Source of the DNA: Ruminococcaceae bacterium UBA2857
GTDB taxonomy: Bacteria; Bacillota; Clostridia; Oscillospirales; Acutalibacteraceae
Length of the DNA: 64,000 nucleotides
Assembly: GCA_002350705.1 (NCBI GenBank)
Contig: DEFH01000057.1
Span: 33,650 to 97,649, forward strand
Direction: 5' to 3'
A program made the position numbers and the translations under genes. Below the pieces are notes generated by a model. That model was given only the letters and a program-made list of their open reading frames with translations, was not told the origin of the DNA and made no database searches. The stretch's first letter is position 1, and each line of letters begins with the position of its first letter. Positions 8,143-17,439 of the stretch are shown one piece after another.

Positions 8143-9870
8143 ATGGATATTATTACCAGTTTTCAGGAGCTCGCTCTCCAACCGAAATTACAGCGTGCCA
8201 TTGAGGAAATGGGATTTGAAACCCCTACTGAAATTCAGGCTCAGGCGATTCCACTCATTCGCAACGGGGCAGATGTCATTGGCCGTTCTCAGACCGGCAC
8301 CGGCAAAACAATGGCTTTTGCTATCCCTGCCGTTGAAAAAATTGATACCGGCCATGAAAGACATTCCGTACAAGTCTTGATTATGTGTCCCACAAGAGAA
8401 CTCGCTCTTCAGTGCAGTGAGGAAATCAAGCGTCTTACCAAGTATTCCGGTGGTATACATCCCGTTGAAGTATATGGCGGTGCCGCTATGGACAGGCAAA
8501 TTGCCCGTCTGAAACGTGCCAATATTGTTATCGGTACACCCGGGCGTATTATGGATCACATGAGAAGAAGAACTCTCCGGCTTGACAATGTGAAATTAGT
8601 CGTTCTCGATGAAGCGGATGAAATGTTAAGCATGGGCTTCAAAGAAGATATGGAAACCATTCTCCGTGAAACTCCCTCTGACCGTCAGACTGTACTGTTT
8701 TCCGCAACCATGCCCCCCTCTATTATGGCGATTACAGAAGAATTCCAAACAAATCCTCAGCTTGTGCAAATCAACAAAAAACAAGTTACGGTTGACAATA
8801 TCGTACAGCATTATGTTGATGTCCCTATGGGCAGAAAAACAGATGCTCTCAAATTAATGCTGCATTATTACAAGCCGTCATTGGCTATGATATTTTGCAA
8901 CACTAAAAAAATGGTGGATGAGCTTTCCGAAGATTTACGCAAAAGCGGCTTTAATGCGGAAGCTCTGCACGGTGACTTGAAACAGTCTCAGCGTTCCACT
9001 GTTATGGATAAATTTCGTTACGGTTCCACCAACATCCTTGTGGCAACAGATGTGGCTGCCAGAGGCATTGATGTCAATGATGTGGAAATTGTTTTTAATT
9101 ATGATATTCCCCAAAACAACGAATATTATGTTCATCGTATCGGCAGAACAGGACGTATCGGAAAAAAAGGTACTTCCATTACCGTTTGCAGCGGCAGAAA
9201 GCAAGTCATTGCCATGAAAGAAATTGCCCGTACCCTTAAATCAACCGTGACGGAAATTGATGTCCCCACCAATGCGGATATTCATTCCCGTATCAATGAA
9301 GCCAATGCTCAGACCGTTGAAAATGCCCTGCATGGTGAAATCGGACAGCAATATATCAATATGGTCAATACTTTACTGGAAAACGGTCACTCTCTGTTTG
9401 ATATTGCCGCTGCCGCTTTGCAAATGCACTTTTCAGAAGATGAAACCAATATCTCGGATATTGTCAAAGAACGTAAGCAATACAAAGGCTCTGACGGTAA
9501 ATTCAGTAAAATTGTCCTTGACATCGGCAGGGCAAGCCGGGTTGCTCCCAATCATCTGGTAGCTTCCATCACCGAAAGAAGTATGCTGCACGGCTCTGAC
9601 ATCGGCAAAATTGAAATTTACGACGATTATTCCGTTGTTGCAGTACCGTCCAATTCTGCTGATGAAGTGATTGATATGATGTATGGTGCAAAAGTTTGCG
9701 GAAAACCTGTCAAAATCCGCCTTTACGAAGAAAAACAAAATCGTTCTGCAAGACGTGCCGGTTCTTCCAAAAACTCCCATGCTCCCAAAAATCTCCCCCG
9801 AAATATCAACAAAAAAGCTGTCTCCAAGAAAACCTCCCCCCACCCCCGTCACTCCAAACGGCAGGGCTGA
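8143..9870 (+). CDS. DEAD-box ATP-dependent RNA helicase (DeaD/CshA/DbpA group)
   Basis: RNA helicase acting on structured RNA in ribosome assembly, mRNA turnover or cold adaptation. In order: Q motif (about 6-32), motif I SQTGTGKT (49-56), PTRELALQ, TPGR, motif II DEAD (156-159), SAT (187-189), then the second RecA domain with RGIDV and HRIGRTGR. Residues about 470-545 form a DbpA-type RNA-binding domain, followed by a Lys/Arg/Pro-rich tail. It is 575 residues long. The ATG at 8143 is chosen for the AAAGAGG six bases upstream and the promoter immediately before it. It stands alone or reads into the lipoprotein gene 41 bases downstream. Confidence 0.93.
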   Translation: MDIITSFQELALQPKLQRAIEEMGFETPTEIQAQAIPLIRNGADVIGRSQTGTGKTMAFAIPAVEKIDTGHERHSVQVLIMCPTRELALQCSEEIKRLTKYSGGIHPVEVYGGAAMDRQIARLKRANIVIGTPGRIMDHMRRRTLRLDNVKLVVLDEADEMLSMGFKEDMETILRETPSDRQTVLFSATMPPSIMAITEEFQTNPQLVQINKKQVTVDNIVQHYVDVPMGRKTDALKLMLHYYKPSLAMIFCNTKKMVDELSEDLRKSGFNAEALHGDLKQSQRSTVMDKFRYGSTNILVATDVAARGIDVNDVEIVFNYDIPQNNEYYVHRIGRTGRIGKKGTSITVCSGRKQVIAMKEIARTLKSTVTEIDVPTNADIHSRINEANAQTVENALHGEIGQQYINMVNTLLENGHSLFDIAAAALQMHFSEDETNISDIVKERKQYKGSDGKFSKIVLDIGRASRVAPNHLVASITERSMLHGSDIGKIEIYDDYSVVAVPSNSADEVIDMMYGAKVCGKPVKIRLYEEKQNRSARRAGSSKNSHAPKNLPRNINKKAVSKKTSPHPRHSKRQG

Positions 9871-9911
9871 ACAATGCATAATTATTCCATATCAGAAATC
9901 GGTGATAGCAT

Positions 9912-10472
9912 TTGAAAAAATTATTTTTTATTCTTGCTGTATTCATGATGCTTTCAGGATGCGGCACGGCTCCGGCGGAAAGCTCTGCGGAACCATCAGA
10001 AATGTCGGAAATCAATGTTGTTTCAAAAGAAGAAACATCATTCGTTGCCTTCCCGAAAGGTATTTCGACATATTCCAAAAACAAACTCCAATACACTGAC
10101 GGTACCATTTCCGTTATCTTTACAGATGAATTCTACATATCCAATGAGGACTACAAGCCAAAAAACGGTGTCTATTTACAGAATACGGACGGTACCGCTA
10201 CTCTCTTGATTGAAACTGTCGAAGACAATCCCGTTACCAATGAAGAAATGCTTGCATATCTCTATGAAACTTATCCCTACAGCGAAATATCTGCATTGGA
10301 AAACAATGATATTGTAAGCTGGTACATCGTCACCGACAAAGCAGGAAACAATATCATCACTTTTCAGCGAATTCAGACTACCGGAAGCGGTTACAGGCAG
10401 ATTTGCCTTAACTGCCGTCAAGCTGACAAGGACAAATATCAGAAAATTTTTAATGCCATCTCTTTTTCATAA
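9912..10472 (+). CDS. predicted lipoprotein of unknown function
   Basis: A 186-residue exported protein. The N-terminus is a lipoprotein signal peptide (MKKLFFILAVFMMLSGCG) with lipobox LSGC and probable lipidation at Cys17, followed by a Ser/Glu-rich linker. The rest is a small mixed domain that I do not recognise. The start is TTG at 9912, with GGTGA six bases upstream and no closer ATG. It follows the helicase by 41 bases with no terminator between, so it may be cotranscribed, and it ends at a strong hairpin. Probably anchored to the outer face of the cytoplasmic membrane. Confidence 0.8.
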   Translation: MKKLFFILAVFMMLSGCGTAPAESSAEPSEMSEINVVSKEETSFVAFPKGISTYSKNKLQYTDGTISVIFTDEFYISNEDYKPKNGVYLQNTDGTATLLIETVEDNPVTNEEMLAYLYETYPYSEISALENNDIVSWYIVTDKAGNNIITFQRIQTTGSGYRQICLNCRQADKDKYQKIFNAISFS

Positions 10473-10475
10473 AAT

Positions 10476-10507
10476 CAGCTCCACTGACACAATGATCAGT
10501 GGAGCTG
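10476..10507. terminator. bidirectional hairpin between convergent lipoprotein and gpsA genes
   Basis: Twelve-base perfect arms (10476-10487 and 10496-10507, core CAGCTCCACTGA) with an 8-base loop. There is T-richness on both sides, so it can serve both converging genes. Confidence 0.8.
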
Positions 10508-10515
10508 TTATTCTA

Positions 10516-11475
10516 TCAGAATTCTGTCTTGATACTCCTTAAAAACAGGTCGGACAAACCATTTTTTGCCGTCGTGATACCGTTAATGACATTATATACT
10601 GTCTGACATATCGGCAAATCTACATGGTATTTTTCCCCCAAATATACCAGTGCCTTCGTTGTATCAACACCCTCTGCCAGCTTATCAAACTTTTCTCCGT
10701 TGACAAGCATTTCTCCGAATCTTCTGTTATGACTGTATTTGGAGAAAAGTGTGGCTTCATAGTCGCCCAAATGACACAATCCGTATGCTGACAGCTCATT
10801 GCCGCCCATTGCCTTGATAAGCCTTGCGATTTCTCTTGTTCCTCTTGACATCAATGCACCTTTCAGTGATGACAGACTTAATCCGTCAAGCATTCCCGCT
10901 GCTATGCCAATCGTATTCTTTGCCGCTGCACCAACCTCTGTGCCAATCAAATCATTACCGACATAGAAACGAATCAATTCACCGGAAAATTCTTTGATTA
11001 ATTCATGCTTTAACCATTCATGTCTTGAATCAATCACCATACAGTTGGGAATTCCTCGGCTGAAATCCTGCGGATGTCCCGGTCCTACCCATACCGCAAC
11101 CGGTGTTTCTTCCGGTACAAACTCTTCTACAATCTCTGTTAAACGCTTGCCTGTGCTGACCTCTATGCCTTTCATGCACAGAACAATCTTCTTCCCCTTA
11201 ATATCCAGTTCTGCCACTCTCGGAATAAACGATCTGACTGCCTGAGAACTGATTGAAATAATCATTACATCCGCACCTGCAACCGCTTTCTCCAGATGAT
11301 CCGTTACTTCAATACTCTCTCTGAATGTCAGCATATTATTTTTTCTGGTATCCCTGATTTCAATAAACTGCGGTGCGTCAGACAAGCCCCATATCGTTAC
11401 ATGATGTCCGATTTTATCCAGATACCATGCAATAAAGGAACCCCATCTGCCGCAGCCTAAAAGCGTTATATTCAT
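10516..11475 (-). CDS. gpsA: NAD(P)H-dependent glycerol-3-phosphate dehydrogenase
   Basis: Reduces dihydroxyacetone phosphate to sn-glycerol-3-phosphate for phospholipid synthesis. It has an N-terminal Rossmann motif GCGRWG and a C-terminal helical domain with EVGAAAKNTIGIAAG and SHNRRFGE. The segment usually containing GDLVLTC reads GDYEATL, so it is a divergent member. About 319 residues. The ATG at 11475 has GGAGG ten bases upstream; a TTG nine bases earlier would sit on that site. A TATAAT at 11509-11514 is a likely -10 with a weak -35. Supplies substrate for plsY and pgsA, also in this window. Confidence 0.88.
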   Translation of the reverse strand: MNITLLGCGRWGSFIAWYLDKIGHHVTIWGLSDAPQFIEIRDTRKNNMLTFRESIEVTDHLEKAVAGADVMIISISSQAVRSFIPRVAELDIKGKKIVLCMKGIEVSTGKRLTEIVEEFVPEETPVAVWVGPGHPQDFSRGIPNCMVIDSRHEWLKHELIKEFSGELIRFYVGNDLIGTEVGAAAKNTIGIAAGMLDGLSLSSLKGALMSRGTREIARLIKAMGGNELSAYGLCHLGDYEATLFSKYSHNRRFGEMLVNGEKFDKLAEGVDTTKALVYLGEKYHVDLPICQTVYNVINGITTAKNGLSDLFLRSIKTEF

Positions 11476-11545
11476 ATCCGCCAAGCCTCCGTTCTTTAAT
11501 ATAAATTTATTATATCACATATTTTTTGGAAAATCTATAAAATAT

Positions 11546-11575
11546 TTGTACTTTTCTTAATAAATGTGCTATAAT
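11546..11575 (+). promoter_or_regulatory. sigma-A promoter of trkA-trkH-rsmA
   Basis: TTGTAC (11546-11551), 18-bp spacer, perfect TATAAT (11570-11575) with an extended TGC just before it. Confidence 0.75.
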
Positions 11576-11610
11576 AGTTTCAAATATTTTTTGATAAGAG
11601 GTATCTGTCT

Positions 11611-12972
11611 ATGAATATTATTATTGTGGGCTGCGGCAAAATCGGTTCAACGATTCTGGAAAGCCTTGTGGAAGAAGGACATAATGTGGTCGGTATCGAC
11701 AACGATGAAAAAGTTATCGAAGAAATTACCAATACCCATGATGTCATGGCGGTATGCGGAAACGGTGCCGATTATGATATGCTCAAAGAAGCCGGTGTTG
11801 AAAATACAGAAATGTTTATTGCTGTGACTTCATCTGACGAACTCAATATGCTTAGCTGTTATGTCGCTAAAAAAATGGGAGCAAAACACACCATTGCACG
11901 TATCAGAAATCCCGAATACAATCTTAACAGTCTGGGATTCCTGAAACAGCAATTAGATTTATCTATGGCAATTAACCCGGAATCTCTCGCTGCCGTCGAA
12001 ATGTTCAATATTCTCAAACTTCCCTCTGCCGTCAAAATACAGACTTTCTCACAGCGTAACTTTGAAATCATCGAAATGATTCTCAAAGAGGGGTCTCCCA
12101 TTGCCAGATTGAAGCTGATGGAACTGCGAAACAAATTCAAAGCCAAATTCCTTATCTGTGCCGTCCAGCGTGGCGAGGATGTCTATATCCCCTCCGGCAA
12201 CTTTCAGCTTATGCCCGGTGACAAAATCGGTCTGACTGCCTCTCCCTCTGAAGTCCAGAAGCTTATGCGTGCCCTGAAAGTGGACAAAAAACAAGCAAAG
12301 GATATTATGATTCTGGGAGGAAGCAGGATCGCTTACTATCTCGCCAAAATGCTTACCGCCTCCGGAAACGGGGTTAAAATCATTGAAAAAGATCATGAAA
12401 AATGCGAGGAACTTTCCGAATCTCTGGACAAGGCTGTGATTATTGAGGGTGACGGTGCACAACAGGAACTGCTTTTAGAAGAGGGACTCACCTCTCTTGA
12501 CGCTTTCGTTGCTTTAACAGGCATGGATGAGGAAAATATTCTCGTTTCTATCTTTGCATCTTCTCAGAATGTTCCTACCGTCATTTCAAAAGTCAACAGG
12601 AATGAACTTTCAAGCATGGCGGCAAGACTTGGATTGGACTGCATTATCTCTCCGAAAAAAACCGTTTCCGATGTTCTTGTACGCTATGCCAGGGCTTTGG
12701 AAAACTCCAGAGGAAGCAATGTCGAAACGCTCTACAATATCATGGATGACAAAGCAGAAGTCCTTGAATTCAATGTCCGTTCCGATTTCAAACAGGTCAA
12801 TATCCCCCTGCGTGACCTCACTCTCAAACCCAATATCCTCATTGCAGGCATTATCCGTGACAGAAAACCGATTATTCCTGCCGGTGATGATATGATTATG
12901 AAAAACGACAAAGTGATCGTTGTGGTAACGTCTGACCAGCGTCTCAATGATTTATCCGATATTATAAAGTGA
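11611..12972 (+). CDS. trkA: Trk potassium uptake system NAD-binding subunit TrkA
   Basis: Peripheral membrane regulatory subunit that gates the TrkH channel. It has two tandem RCK units: NAD-binding Rossmann halves beginning at MNIIIVGCGKIG (residue 1) and IMILGGSRIAYY (about 232), each followed by an RCK_C/TrkA_C domain. The length of 453 residues is the full duplicated form. AAGAGG precedes the ATG at 11611 in a short leader. trkH starts 10 bases after its stop, so the two are translated together. Role: potassium homeostasis and pH or osmotic adjustment. Confidence 0.95.
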   Translation: MNIIIVGCGKIGSTILESLVEEGHNVVGIDNDEKVIEEITNTHDVMAVCGNGADYDMLKEAGVENTEMFIAVTSSDELNMLSCYVAKKMGAKHTIARIRNPEYNLNSLGFLKQQLDLSMAINPESLAAVEMFNILKLPSAVKIQTFSQRNFEIIEMILKEGSPIARLKLMELRNKFKAKFLICAVQRGEDVYIPSGNFQLMPGDKIGLTASPSEVQKLMRALKVDKKQAKDIMILGGSRIAYYLAKMLTASGNGVKIIEKDHEKCEELSESLDKAVIIEGDGAQQELLLEEGLTSLDAFVALTGMDEENILVSIFASSQNVPTVISKVNRNELSSMAARLGLDCIISPKKTVSDVLVRYARALENSRGSNVETLYNIMDDKAEVLEFNVRSDFKQVNIPLRDLTLKPNILIAGIIRDRKPIIPAGDDMIMKNDKVIVVVTSDQRLNDLSDIIK

Positions 12973-12982
12973 GGAAACAACC

Positions 12983-14440
12983 ATGAACAGACGAATGATT
13001 TTTTATATGATAGGTGAAATTGTGATACTGGAAGGAATTCTCCTGGTGCTGCCCCTCCTGGTTTCTTTTATCTACTGGGAAGAAACAAGCATTTTCGCCT
13101 TTTCCGCCACTATTATTGCCGCTTTGCTCTTTGGTTTCCTTATGACAAGGCTCTCCAAACCCAGCAACAAAATCATTTATGCCAAAGAGGGATTTATCAT
13201 CGTCACCTTTGCATGGATTATCCTTTCTGCTGTCGGCTGTGTACCTTTTGTCGTCAGCGGTGAAATTCCCAATGTATTTGACGCTTTTTTTGAAACCGTC
13301 AGCGGCTTTACCACAACAGGGGCATCTATTCTCACCGATGTGGAAAGCATGAGCAAGGGAATGCTTTTCTGGAGAAGCTTTACTCACTGGCTGGGCGGTA
13401 TGGGAGTACTGGTACTTATTATGGCAATTATCCCCAAAGATTCCGCTACCGATTCAGGAAGGGCTATGCACATTCTCCGTGCCGAAATGGCCGGTCCTAT
13501 TATCGGAAAGTTAGTCCCTAAAGCCAAAGATACCGCTAAAATTCTCTATATCATCTATTTTGCACTCACAGCACTGGAATTTCTGTTCCTGGTTATCGGT
13601 GATATGTCTTTATTTGACAGTATCGTTCATGCCGTCGGTACTGCCGGCACAGGCGGTTTCGGCATCAAAGCGGATTCTCTTGCAGGTTACAGTCCTTATT
13701 CCCAGTGGGTCATCACGATCTTCATGCTCCTTTTCGGCATCAATTTCAATCTCTATTATCTTTTGCTCCTCAAACGTTTCAAACCCGTCTTTTCCAACAG
13801 GGAATTATGGTGCTACTTCGGTATTGTTCTTGTCTCTGTCGGCATTATTACATGGAATATTTTCCCTCTTTACAATAATTTCTCCGACTCGCTCAGACAT
13901 TCCTCTTTCCAGGTCGCAGGAATTATCTCCTCTACGGGATATTCCAGTGTCGATTTTAACCAGTGGCCTCAGCTTTCCAAAAATATTCTCTTTTTACTTA
14001 TGTTCATCGGCGGTTGTGCGGGCTCTACCGCAGGCGGTCTCAAAGTCTCCAGAGCTATGCTCCTCTTCAAGCTCATTCAAAAAGATGTCAAACATCTTCT
14101 GCATCCCCGTTCTGTTTCCTCTGTCAAGCTTGAAGGAAAAACCATTGACAACAACACACTTTACGGTGTCAGCACCTATTTTGCTTTATACATGGCTCTG
14201 ATTCTTGGCACTTTCTTTATCATCTCCTTTGAACCTCTCAGCTTTGAAACCAATATGAGTGCCGCTGTCTCCTGTATCAACAATATCGGCCCCGGCTTCG
14301 GACAAGCCGGTCCTATGGAGGGCTATGCCGTTTACTCAAATTTCTCCAAAGCGATCCTCTCGATTGCCATGCTCCTTGGCAGACTTGAAATTTATCCCAT
14401 TCTTCTGGCTTTCTACCCTCGCACATGGACTAAAAAATAA
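12983..14440 (+). CDS. trkH: Trk-type potassium uptake channel subunit TrkH
   Basis: Integral membrane K+ translocating subunit, 485 residues, with four M1-P-M2 repeats. Filter-loop signatures are SGFTTTGAS, GTAGTGGFG, SSTGYSS and GPGFGQAG, each with the conserved Gly. SVKLEGKTI precedes the last repeat. It follows trkA by 10 bases with GAGGA ahead of its ATG, and rsmA follows within 25 bases, giving a trkA-trkH-rsmA operon. KtrB is the main alternative name; the pairing with a duplicated TrkA favours TrkH. Confidence 0.94.
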   Translation: MNRRMIFYMIGEIVILEGILLVLPLLVSFIYWEETSIFAFSATIIAALLFGFLMTRLSKPSNKIIYAKEGFIIVTFAWIILSAVGCVPFVVSGEIPNVFDAFFETVSGFTTTGASILTDVESMSKGMLFWRSFTHWLGGMGVLVLIMAIIPKDSATDSGRAMHILRAEMAGPIIGKLVPKAKDTAKILYIIYFALTALEFLFLVIGDMSLFDSIVHAVGTAGTGGFGIKADSLAGYSPYSQWVITIFMLLFGINFNLYYLLLLKRFKPVFSNRELWCYFGIVLVSVGIITWNIFPLYNNFSDSLRHSSFQVAGIISSTGYSSVDFNQWPQLSKNILFLLMFIGGCAGSTAGGLKVSRAMLLFKLIQKDVKHLLHPRSVSSVKLEGKTIDNNTLYGVSTYFALYMALILGTFFIISFEPLSFETNMSAAVSCINNIGPGFGQAGPMEGYAVYSNFSKAILSIAMLLGRLEIYPILLAFYPRTWTKK

Positions 14441-14465
14441 GTATACTGCAAAAGGATTTGTTTTT

Positions 14466-15329
14466 ATGAGTAATTTAACCGATATATCTTATGTCAAAGG
14501 TGTTCTTGGCAAACACGGCTTTACTTTTTCAAAGGCTCTCGGTCAGAACTTCCTCATCAATCCCTCTGTCTGCCCCAAAATGGCCGAAATGTGCGGCTGC
14601 GGTGAACAGGTCGGTGTGATTGAGATCGGTCCCGGTGCCGGTGTCCTTACCAACGAACTCGCCAAAACAGCTTACAAAGTTGTTGCTGTCGAACTCGACA
14701 AGCGACTTCTCCCTGTTCTGGGTGAAACTCTCGCCCAACACAACAATATCAAAATTATTAACGGTGATGCGATGACTCTGGATTTTGTACAGTTGATTCA
14801 GGAGGAATTCAATGGAGGCAGAGTTGTTATCTGTGCCAATCTCCCTTATTATATCACTTCACCTGTCATTATGCGGCTGCTCGAAGAAAAACTCCCCATT
14901 GACTCCCTTACCGTCATGGTTCAGAAAGAGGCTGCTATGAGAATCTGTGCTGCTCCCGGTACAAGAGAATCGGGAGCTATCAGTGCGGCTGTTCATTACT
15001 ATGCTCAGCCGGAATTGCTTTTCAAAGTGTCTGCCGGCAGTTTTCTTCCCGCTCCCAAAGTTGATTCCGCTGTGATTCGTCTTAACATAAGAAATCAGCC
15101 GCCTGTTACAGCGGCTGATGAAACCATGTTCTTTAAAGTTGTCAGAGCTGCCTTTCTCCAGCGAAGAAAAACGCTTGCCAATTCTCTCAGTGCGGGACTT
15201 TCCATGCCAAAAGCGGATATTTCCGCTCTCCTTGACAGTATCGGCATTCCCTCCAATGCTCGTGCCGAAGAAATGACCATGCAGCAATTCGCCGACATTG
15301 CCAATTCTCTCAGTGAACAAGAGCATTGA
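14466..15329 (+). CDS. rsmA: 16S rRNA (adenine1518-N6/1519-N6)-dimethyltransferase
   Basis: KsgA/RsmA dimethylates two adjacent adenines in helix 45 of 16S rRNA late in 30S assembly. Visible motifs: ALGQNFLINP at the N-terminus, SAM-binding EIGPGAGVLT and the catalytic NLPYYITSPV. About 287 residues, normal. The ATG at 14466 has AAGGA upstream; a longer frame starting inside trkH is discarded. Linkage to potassium uptake genes is not functionally obvious. Its last 20 bases overlap the 3' end of the convergent PAP2 gene. Confidence 0.95.
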   Translation: MSNLTDISYVKGVLGKHGFTFSKALGQNFLINPSVCPKMAEMCGCGEQVGVIEIGPGAGVLTNELAKTAYKVVAVELDKRLLPVLGETLAQHNNIKIINGDAMTLDFVQLIQEEFNGGRVVICANLPYYITSPVIMRLLEEKLPIDSLTVMVQKEAAMRICAAPGTRESGAISAAVHYYAQPELLFKVSAGSFLPAPKVDSAVIRLNIRNQPPVTAADETMFFKVVRAAFLQRRKTLANSLSAGLSMPKADISALLDSIGIPSNARAEEMTMQQFADIANSLSEQEH

Positions 15330-15855
15330 CCGGCTTTTTTGTTTCTCCGAAAAACATCTGCTCTGCTTTGTATGACAGTACAGCCGTCAGCACTCCAAAC
15401 AACGCTCCGAACATGACATCTGTCGGAAAATGTACATACAGATACAGTCTTGAAAATGCCATCACTACTGCCAGAACATACAGGGCAATTCCTGCTTTCT
15501 TGTGATAGAAAAATACAATTGTTGCACACGAAAATGCAAAAAACGTGTGTCCCGACGGAAACGAATACTCCGACTCGGGCGGGACTATCAACTGTACTGT
15601 TTCATTCAGAACATACGGTCTGATCCTTTGCACAACTCGTTTCATGATCAGATTACAGACTACCACACTCACTGCCATATTGCACAGCAGCGAACGTCCC
15701 AGCTTTCTGTATCTCTTCACCGCCAGACAAAGGATTGTCAGCACAATCCACAGCAAACACCACCTTCCTAAAAATGATATACACGGCATGGCTCTGTCCA
15801 GAAAAGCATTTCTGATACCCTGAATATTATTCAGCACGACAAATTCCCATTCCAT
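15310..15855 (-). CDS. PAP2-family membrane phosphatase (undecaprenyl-diphosphatase-like)
   Basis: A 181-residue polytopic protein with the three PAP2 signatures in order: KRVVQRIRP (K-x6-RP), PSGH and SRLYLYVHFPTD (SR-x5-H-x3-D). Such enzymes dephosphorylate undecaprenyl diphosphate or phosphatidylglycerophosphate on the outer membrane face. Which substrate applies cannot be decided; size and layout fit the BcrC/PgpB-like group. AAAGGAGGGG precedes the ATG at 15855. It is a single-gene unit with its own extended -10 promoter, and its 3' end overlaps rsmA by 20 bases with no terminator between them. Confidence 0.88.
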   Translation of the reverse strand: MEWEFVVLNNIQGIRNAFLDRAMPCISFLGRWCLLWIVLTILCLAVKRYRKLGRSLLCNMAVSVVVCNLIMKRVVQRIRPYVLNETVQLIVPPESEYSFPSGHTFFAFSCATIVFFYHKKAGIALYVLAVVMAFSRLYLYVHFPTDVMFGALFGVLTAVLSYKAEQMFFGETKKPVNALVH

Positions 15856-15889
15856 GTTTTCCCCTCCTTTGATACTCTTTTCTGTCTTT

Positions 15890-15898
15890 ATTATAACA
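15890..15898 (-). promoter_or_regulatory. extended -10 promoter of the PAP2 gene
   Basis: Minus strand TGTTATAAT: perfect TATAAT (15890-15895) with TGT immediately upstream. The -35 region at 17 bp is poor, which fits an extended -10 promoter. Confidence 0.5.
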
Positions 15899-15920
15899 TA
15901 CTTTTCCGTAAATACCTATC

Positions 15921-15964
15921 AAAAAAGCAGATTTTCTGAAAAATCATTCGGAAAATCTGCTTTT
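15921..15964. terminator. terminator after the GNAT gene (end of lepB-rnhB operon)
   Basis: Fourteen-base perfect arms (15923-15936 and 15951-15964) with a 14-base loop, followed by a T run on both strands. It ends the long minus-strand operon before the PAP2 promoter. Confidence 0.88.
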
Positions 15965-15967
15965 GTA

Positions 15968-16384
15968 TTACAGTTCTTTTGCCATATTGATATGCTCGCA
16001 GAATTCATCATAGTATATCTCGCCTTCGGCATGATAACCCAACTTTTCATAAAACGGCTTTACTCTTACCTGTGCAGACAAAATCACTTTTTCTGCTCCG
16101 TCTTTTTGCAGAATTTTCTCGGTTTCCTCTATGATTCGCAAACCAATGCCCTTTCCTCGCATTTCTGCAAGTACTGCTACACGTCCGATATGATACGTTT
16201 TCGGATCATCTTCACAGAACGCACGGCAACAGCCAATCGCCTTTACACCGTCGTACATCACAAAGTGACGAGCTTTACAGTCTGTTTCATCGAATTCGAC
16301 TGTAAAGCCTTGTTCCTTTACAAATACCGTTTCCCGTATTTTTCGTGCATCTTCATTTAAACCGATACTTTCTTTGAGTTCCAT
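15968..16384 (-). CDS. GNAT-family N-acetyltransferase
   Basis: A 138-residue single-domain acetyltransferase resembling the ElaA/YjcF type. The acetyl-CoA-binding motif A is visible as RVAVLAEMRGKGIGLRI. The C-terminal half carries FYEKLGYHAEGEIYYDEFCEH, cited here in part as KLGYHAEGEIYYDE, typical of small GNATs. The substrate is unknown. The ATG at 16384 is preferred (GGGGG six bases upstream) over an earlier Met inside yraN. Last gene of the lepB-ylqF-rnhB-yraN operon, 10 bases after yraN; this partner is an accessory addition to a conserved cluster. Confidence 0.85.
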   Translation of the reverse strand: MELKESIGLNEDARKIRETVFVKEQGFTVEFDETDCKARHFVMYDGVKAIGCCRAFCEDDPKTYHIGRVAVLAEMRGKGIGLRIIEETEKILQKDGAEKVILSAQVRVKPFYEKLGYHAEGEIYYDEFCEHINMAKEL

Positions 16385-16394
16385 GCTTTTCCCC

Positions 16395-16805
16395 CTAAAA
16401 AACAGCATATTCTTCGTTTTGATAAAATGCGTTTTCAATATGACTGACTTCCGTTACACAGTGCTTGACTTTACTGTAAATTACTTCCACCACATCAAAT
16501 CTCGGTTGTAATTCTGTCGGATATTCTGTCAAATAGTGCACTGCCGTTTTGATGATACATTGCTGTTTATGCAGTGTCACCGCCTCTGCCGGCCTGCTTG
16601 GAGAGCGGTTGTTCCTTGTCTTAACTTCCACGAACACAATACATTCACTGTTTTTGACAATCAAATCAATTTCCCCGTACCCCGAATGGTAATTTTTAGC
16701 ACACTCTTCATAACCCTTATCCAACAAAAACTGTAAAGCTGTCTGCTCTCCTCGGTTTCCGATTTTCTGTACATAGGTGTGCTGCTGTTTTTCAGGATTT
16801 GTCAT
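16395..16805 (-). CDS. yraN: YraN-family (UPF0102) nuclease-fold protein
   Basis: A 136-residue protein with the Holliday-resolvase-like endonuclease fold core: GNRGEQTALQFL, then the catalytic-type pattern GEIDLI...FVEVKTR (E/D-x-n-E-V-K). The role is unproven; the family almost always sits next to rnhB, as here, suggesting work in DNA repair or RNA-DNA hybrid processing. GGGAGA precedes the ATG at 16805. It overlaps the rnhB stop by 14 bases, indicating translational coupling. Confidence 0.9.
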   Translation of the reverse strand: MTNPEKQQHTYVQKIGNRGEQTALQFLLDKGYEECAKNYHSGYGEIDLIVKNSECIVFVEVKTRNNRSPSRPAEAVTLHKQQCIIKTAVHYLTEYPTELQPRFDVVEVIYSKVKHCVTEVSHIENAFYQNEEYAVF

Positions 16806-17439
16806 GGTTGTCTCCCAGAATTTTCTTCAAAAACGACGGGCGGTGTATTTCACACATTCCATATTCCAACAGTTTTTCTGTATGCAGCTTTGTTCCATAG
16901 CCTTTATGCTTTTCAAAGCCGTATTCGGGATATTTCTCTGCCATCTCTTTCATTAATCTGTCTCTGCTGACCTTTGCCAGAATAGAAGCTGCTGCTATAC
17001 TATGCGACAAGCTGTCTCCCTTTACAATCGCTTCACACGGAATCATCAGGAAAGGCTTTTTATTGCCATCTATCAAAGCGAAATCCGCCTTTTCTTGCAG
17101 TCCCTCCACTGCTCTCTGCATGGCAAGCATCGCAGCATTCAAAATATTGATCGTTTCAATTTCTTCCACGCTTGCCCATGCCACACAATATGCTGTCGCC
17201 TTTTCTTTAATCTGTTCAAAAAGCTCTTCACGTTTTTTTTCTGTCAGCTTTTTGGAGTCATTGACTCCTTCCACGACAACTCCCTGAGGAAATATCACAG
17301 CTGCTGCACATACCGGTCCTGCCAGCGGTCCTCTGCCTGCCTCGTCAACACCGCATATTTTCTCATAGCCTTCCGCTGCATACTGCTTTTCATAAGCAAG
17401 CATATCTATCGTTTCCGTTATTTTTTTAGATTTTGACAT
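16792..17439 (-). CDS. rnhB: ribonuclease HII
   Basis: Cuts RNA in RNA-DNA hybrids and removes misincorporated ribonucleotides. The active-site motif GVDEAGRGPLAGPV (Asp-Glu pair) is near residue 28, and AAASILAKVSRDRLM and the DGNKKP Asp are also present. About 215 residues. The ATG at 17439 has GGAG seven bases upstream and overlaps the ylqF end by 14 bases. An earlier in-frame Met at 17502 lies inside ylqF and is rejected. Confidence 0.95.
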   Translation of the reverse strand: MSKSKKITETIDMLAYEKQYAAEGYEKICGVDEAGRGPLAGPVCAAAVIFPQGVVVEGVNDSKKLTEKKREELFEQIKEKATAYCVAWASVEEIETINILNAAMLAMQRAVEGLQEKADFALIDGNKKPFLMIPCEAIVKGDSLSHSIAAASILAKVSRDRLMKEMAEKYPEYGFEKHKGYGTKLHTEKLLEYGMCEIHRPSFLKKILGDNHDKS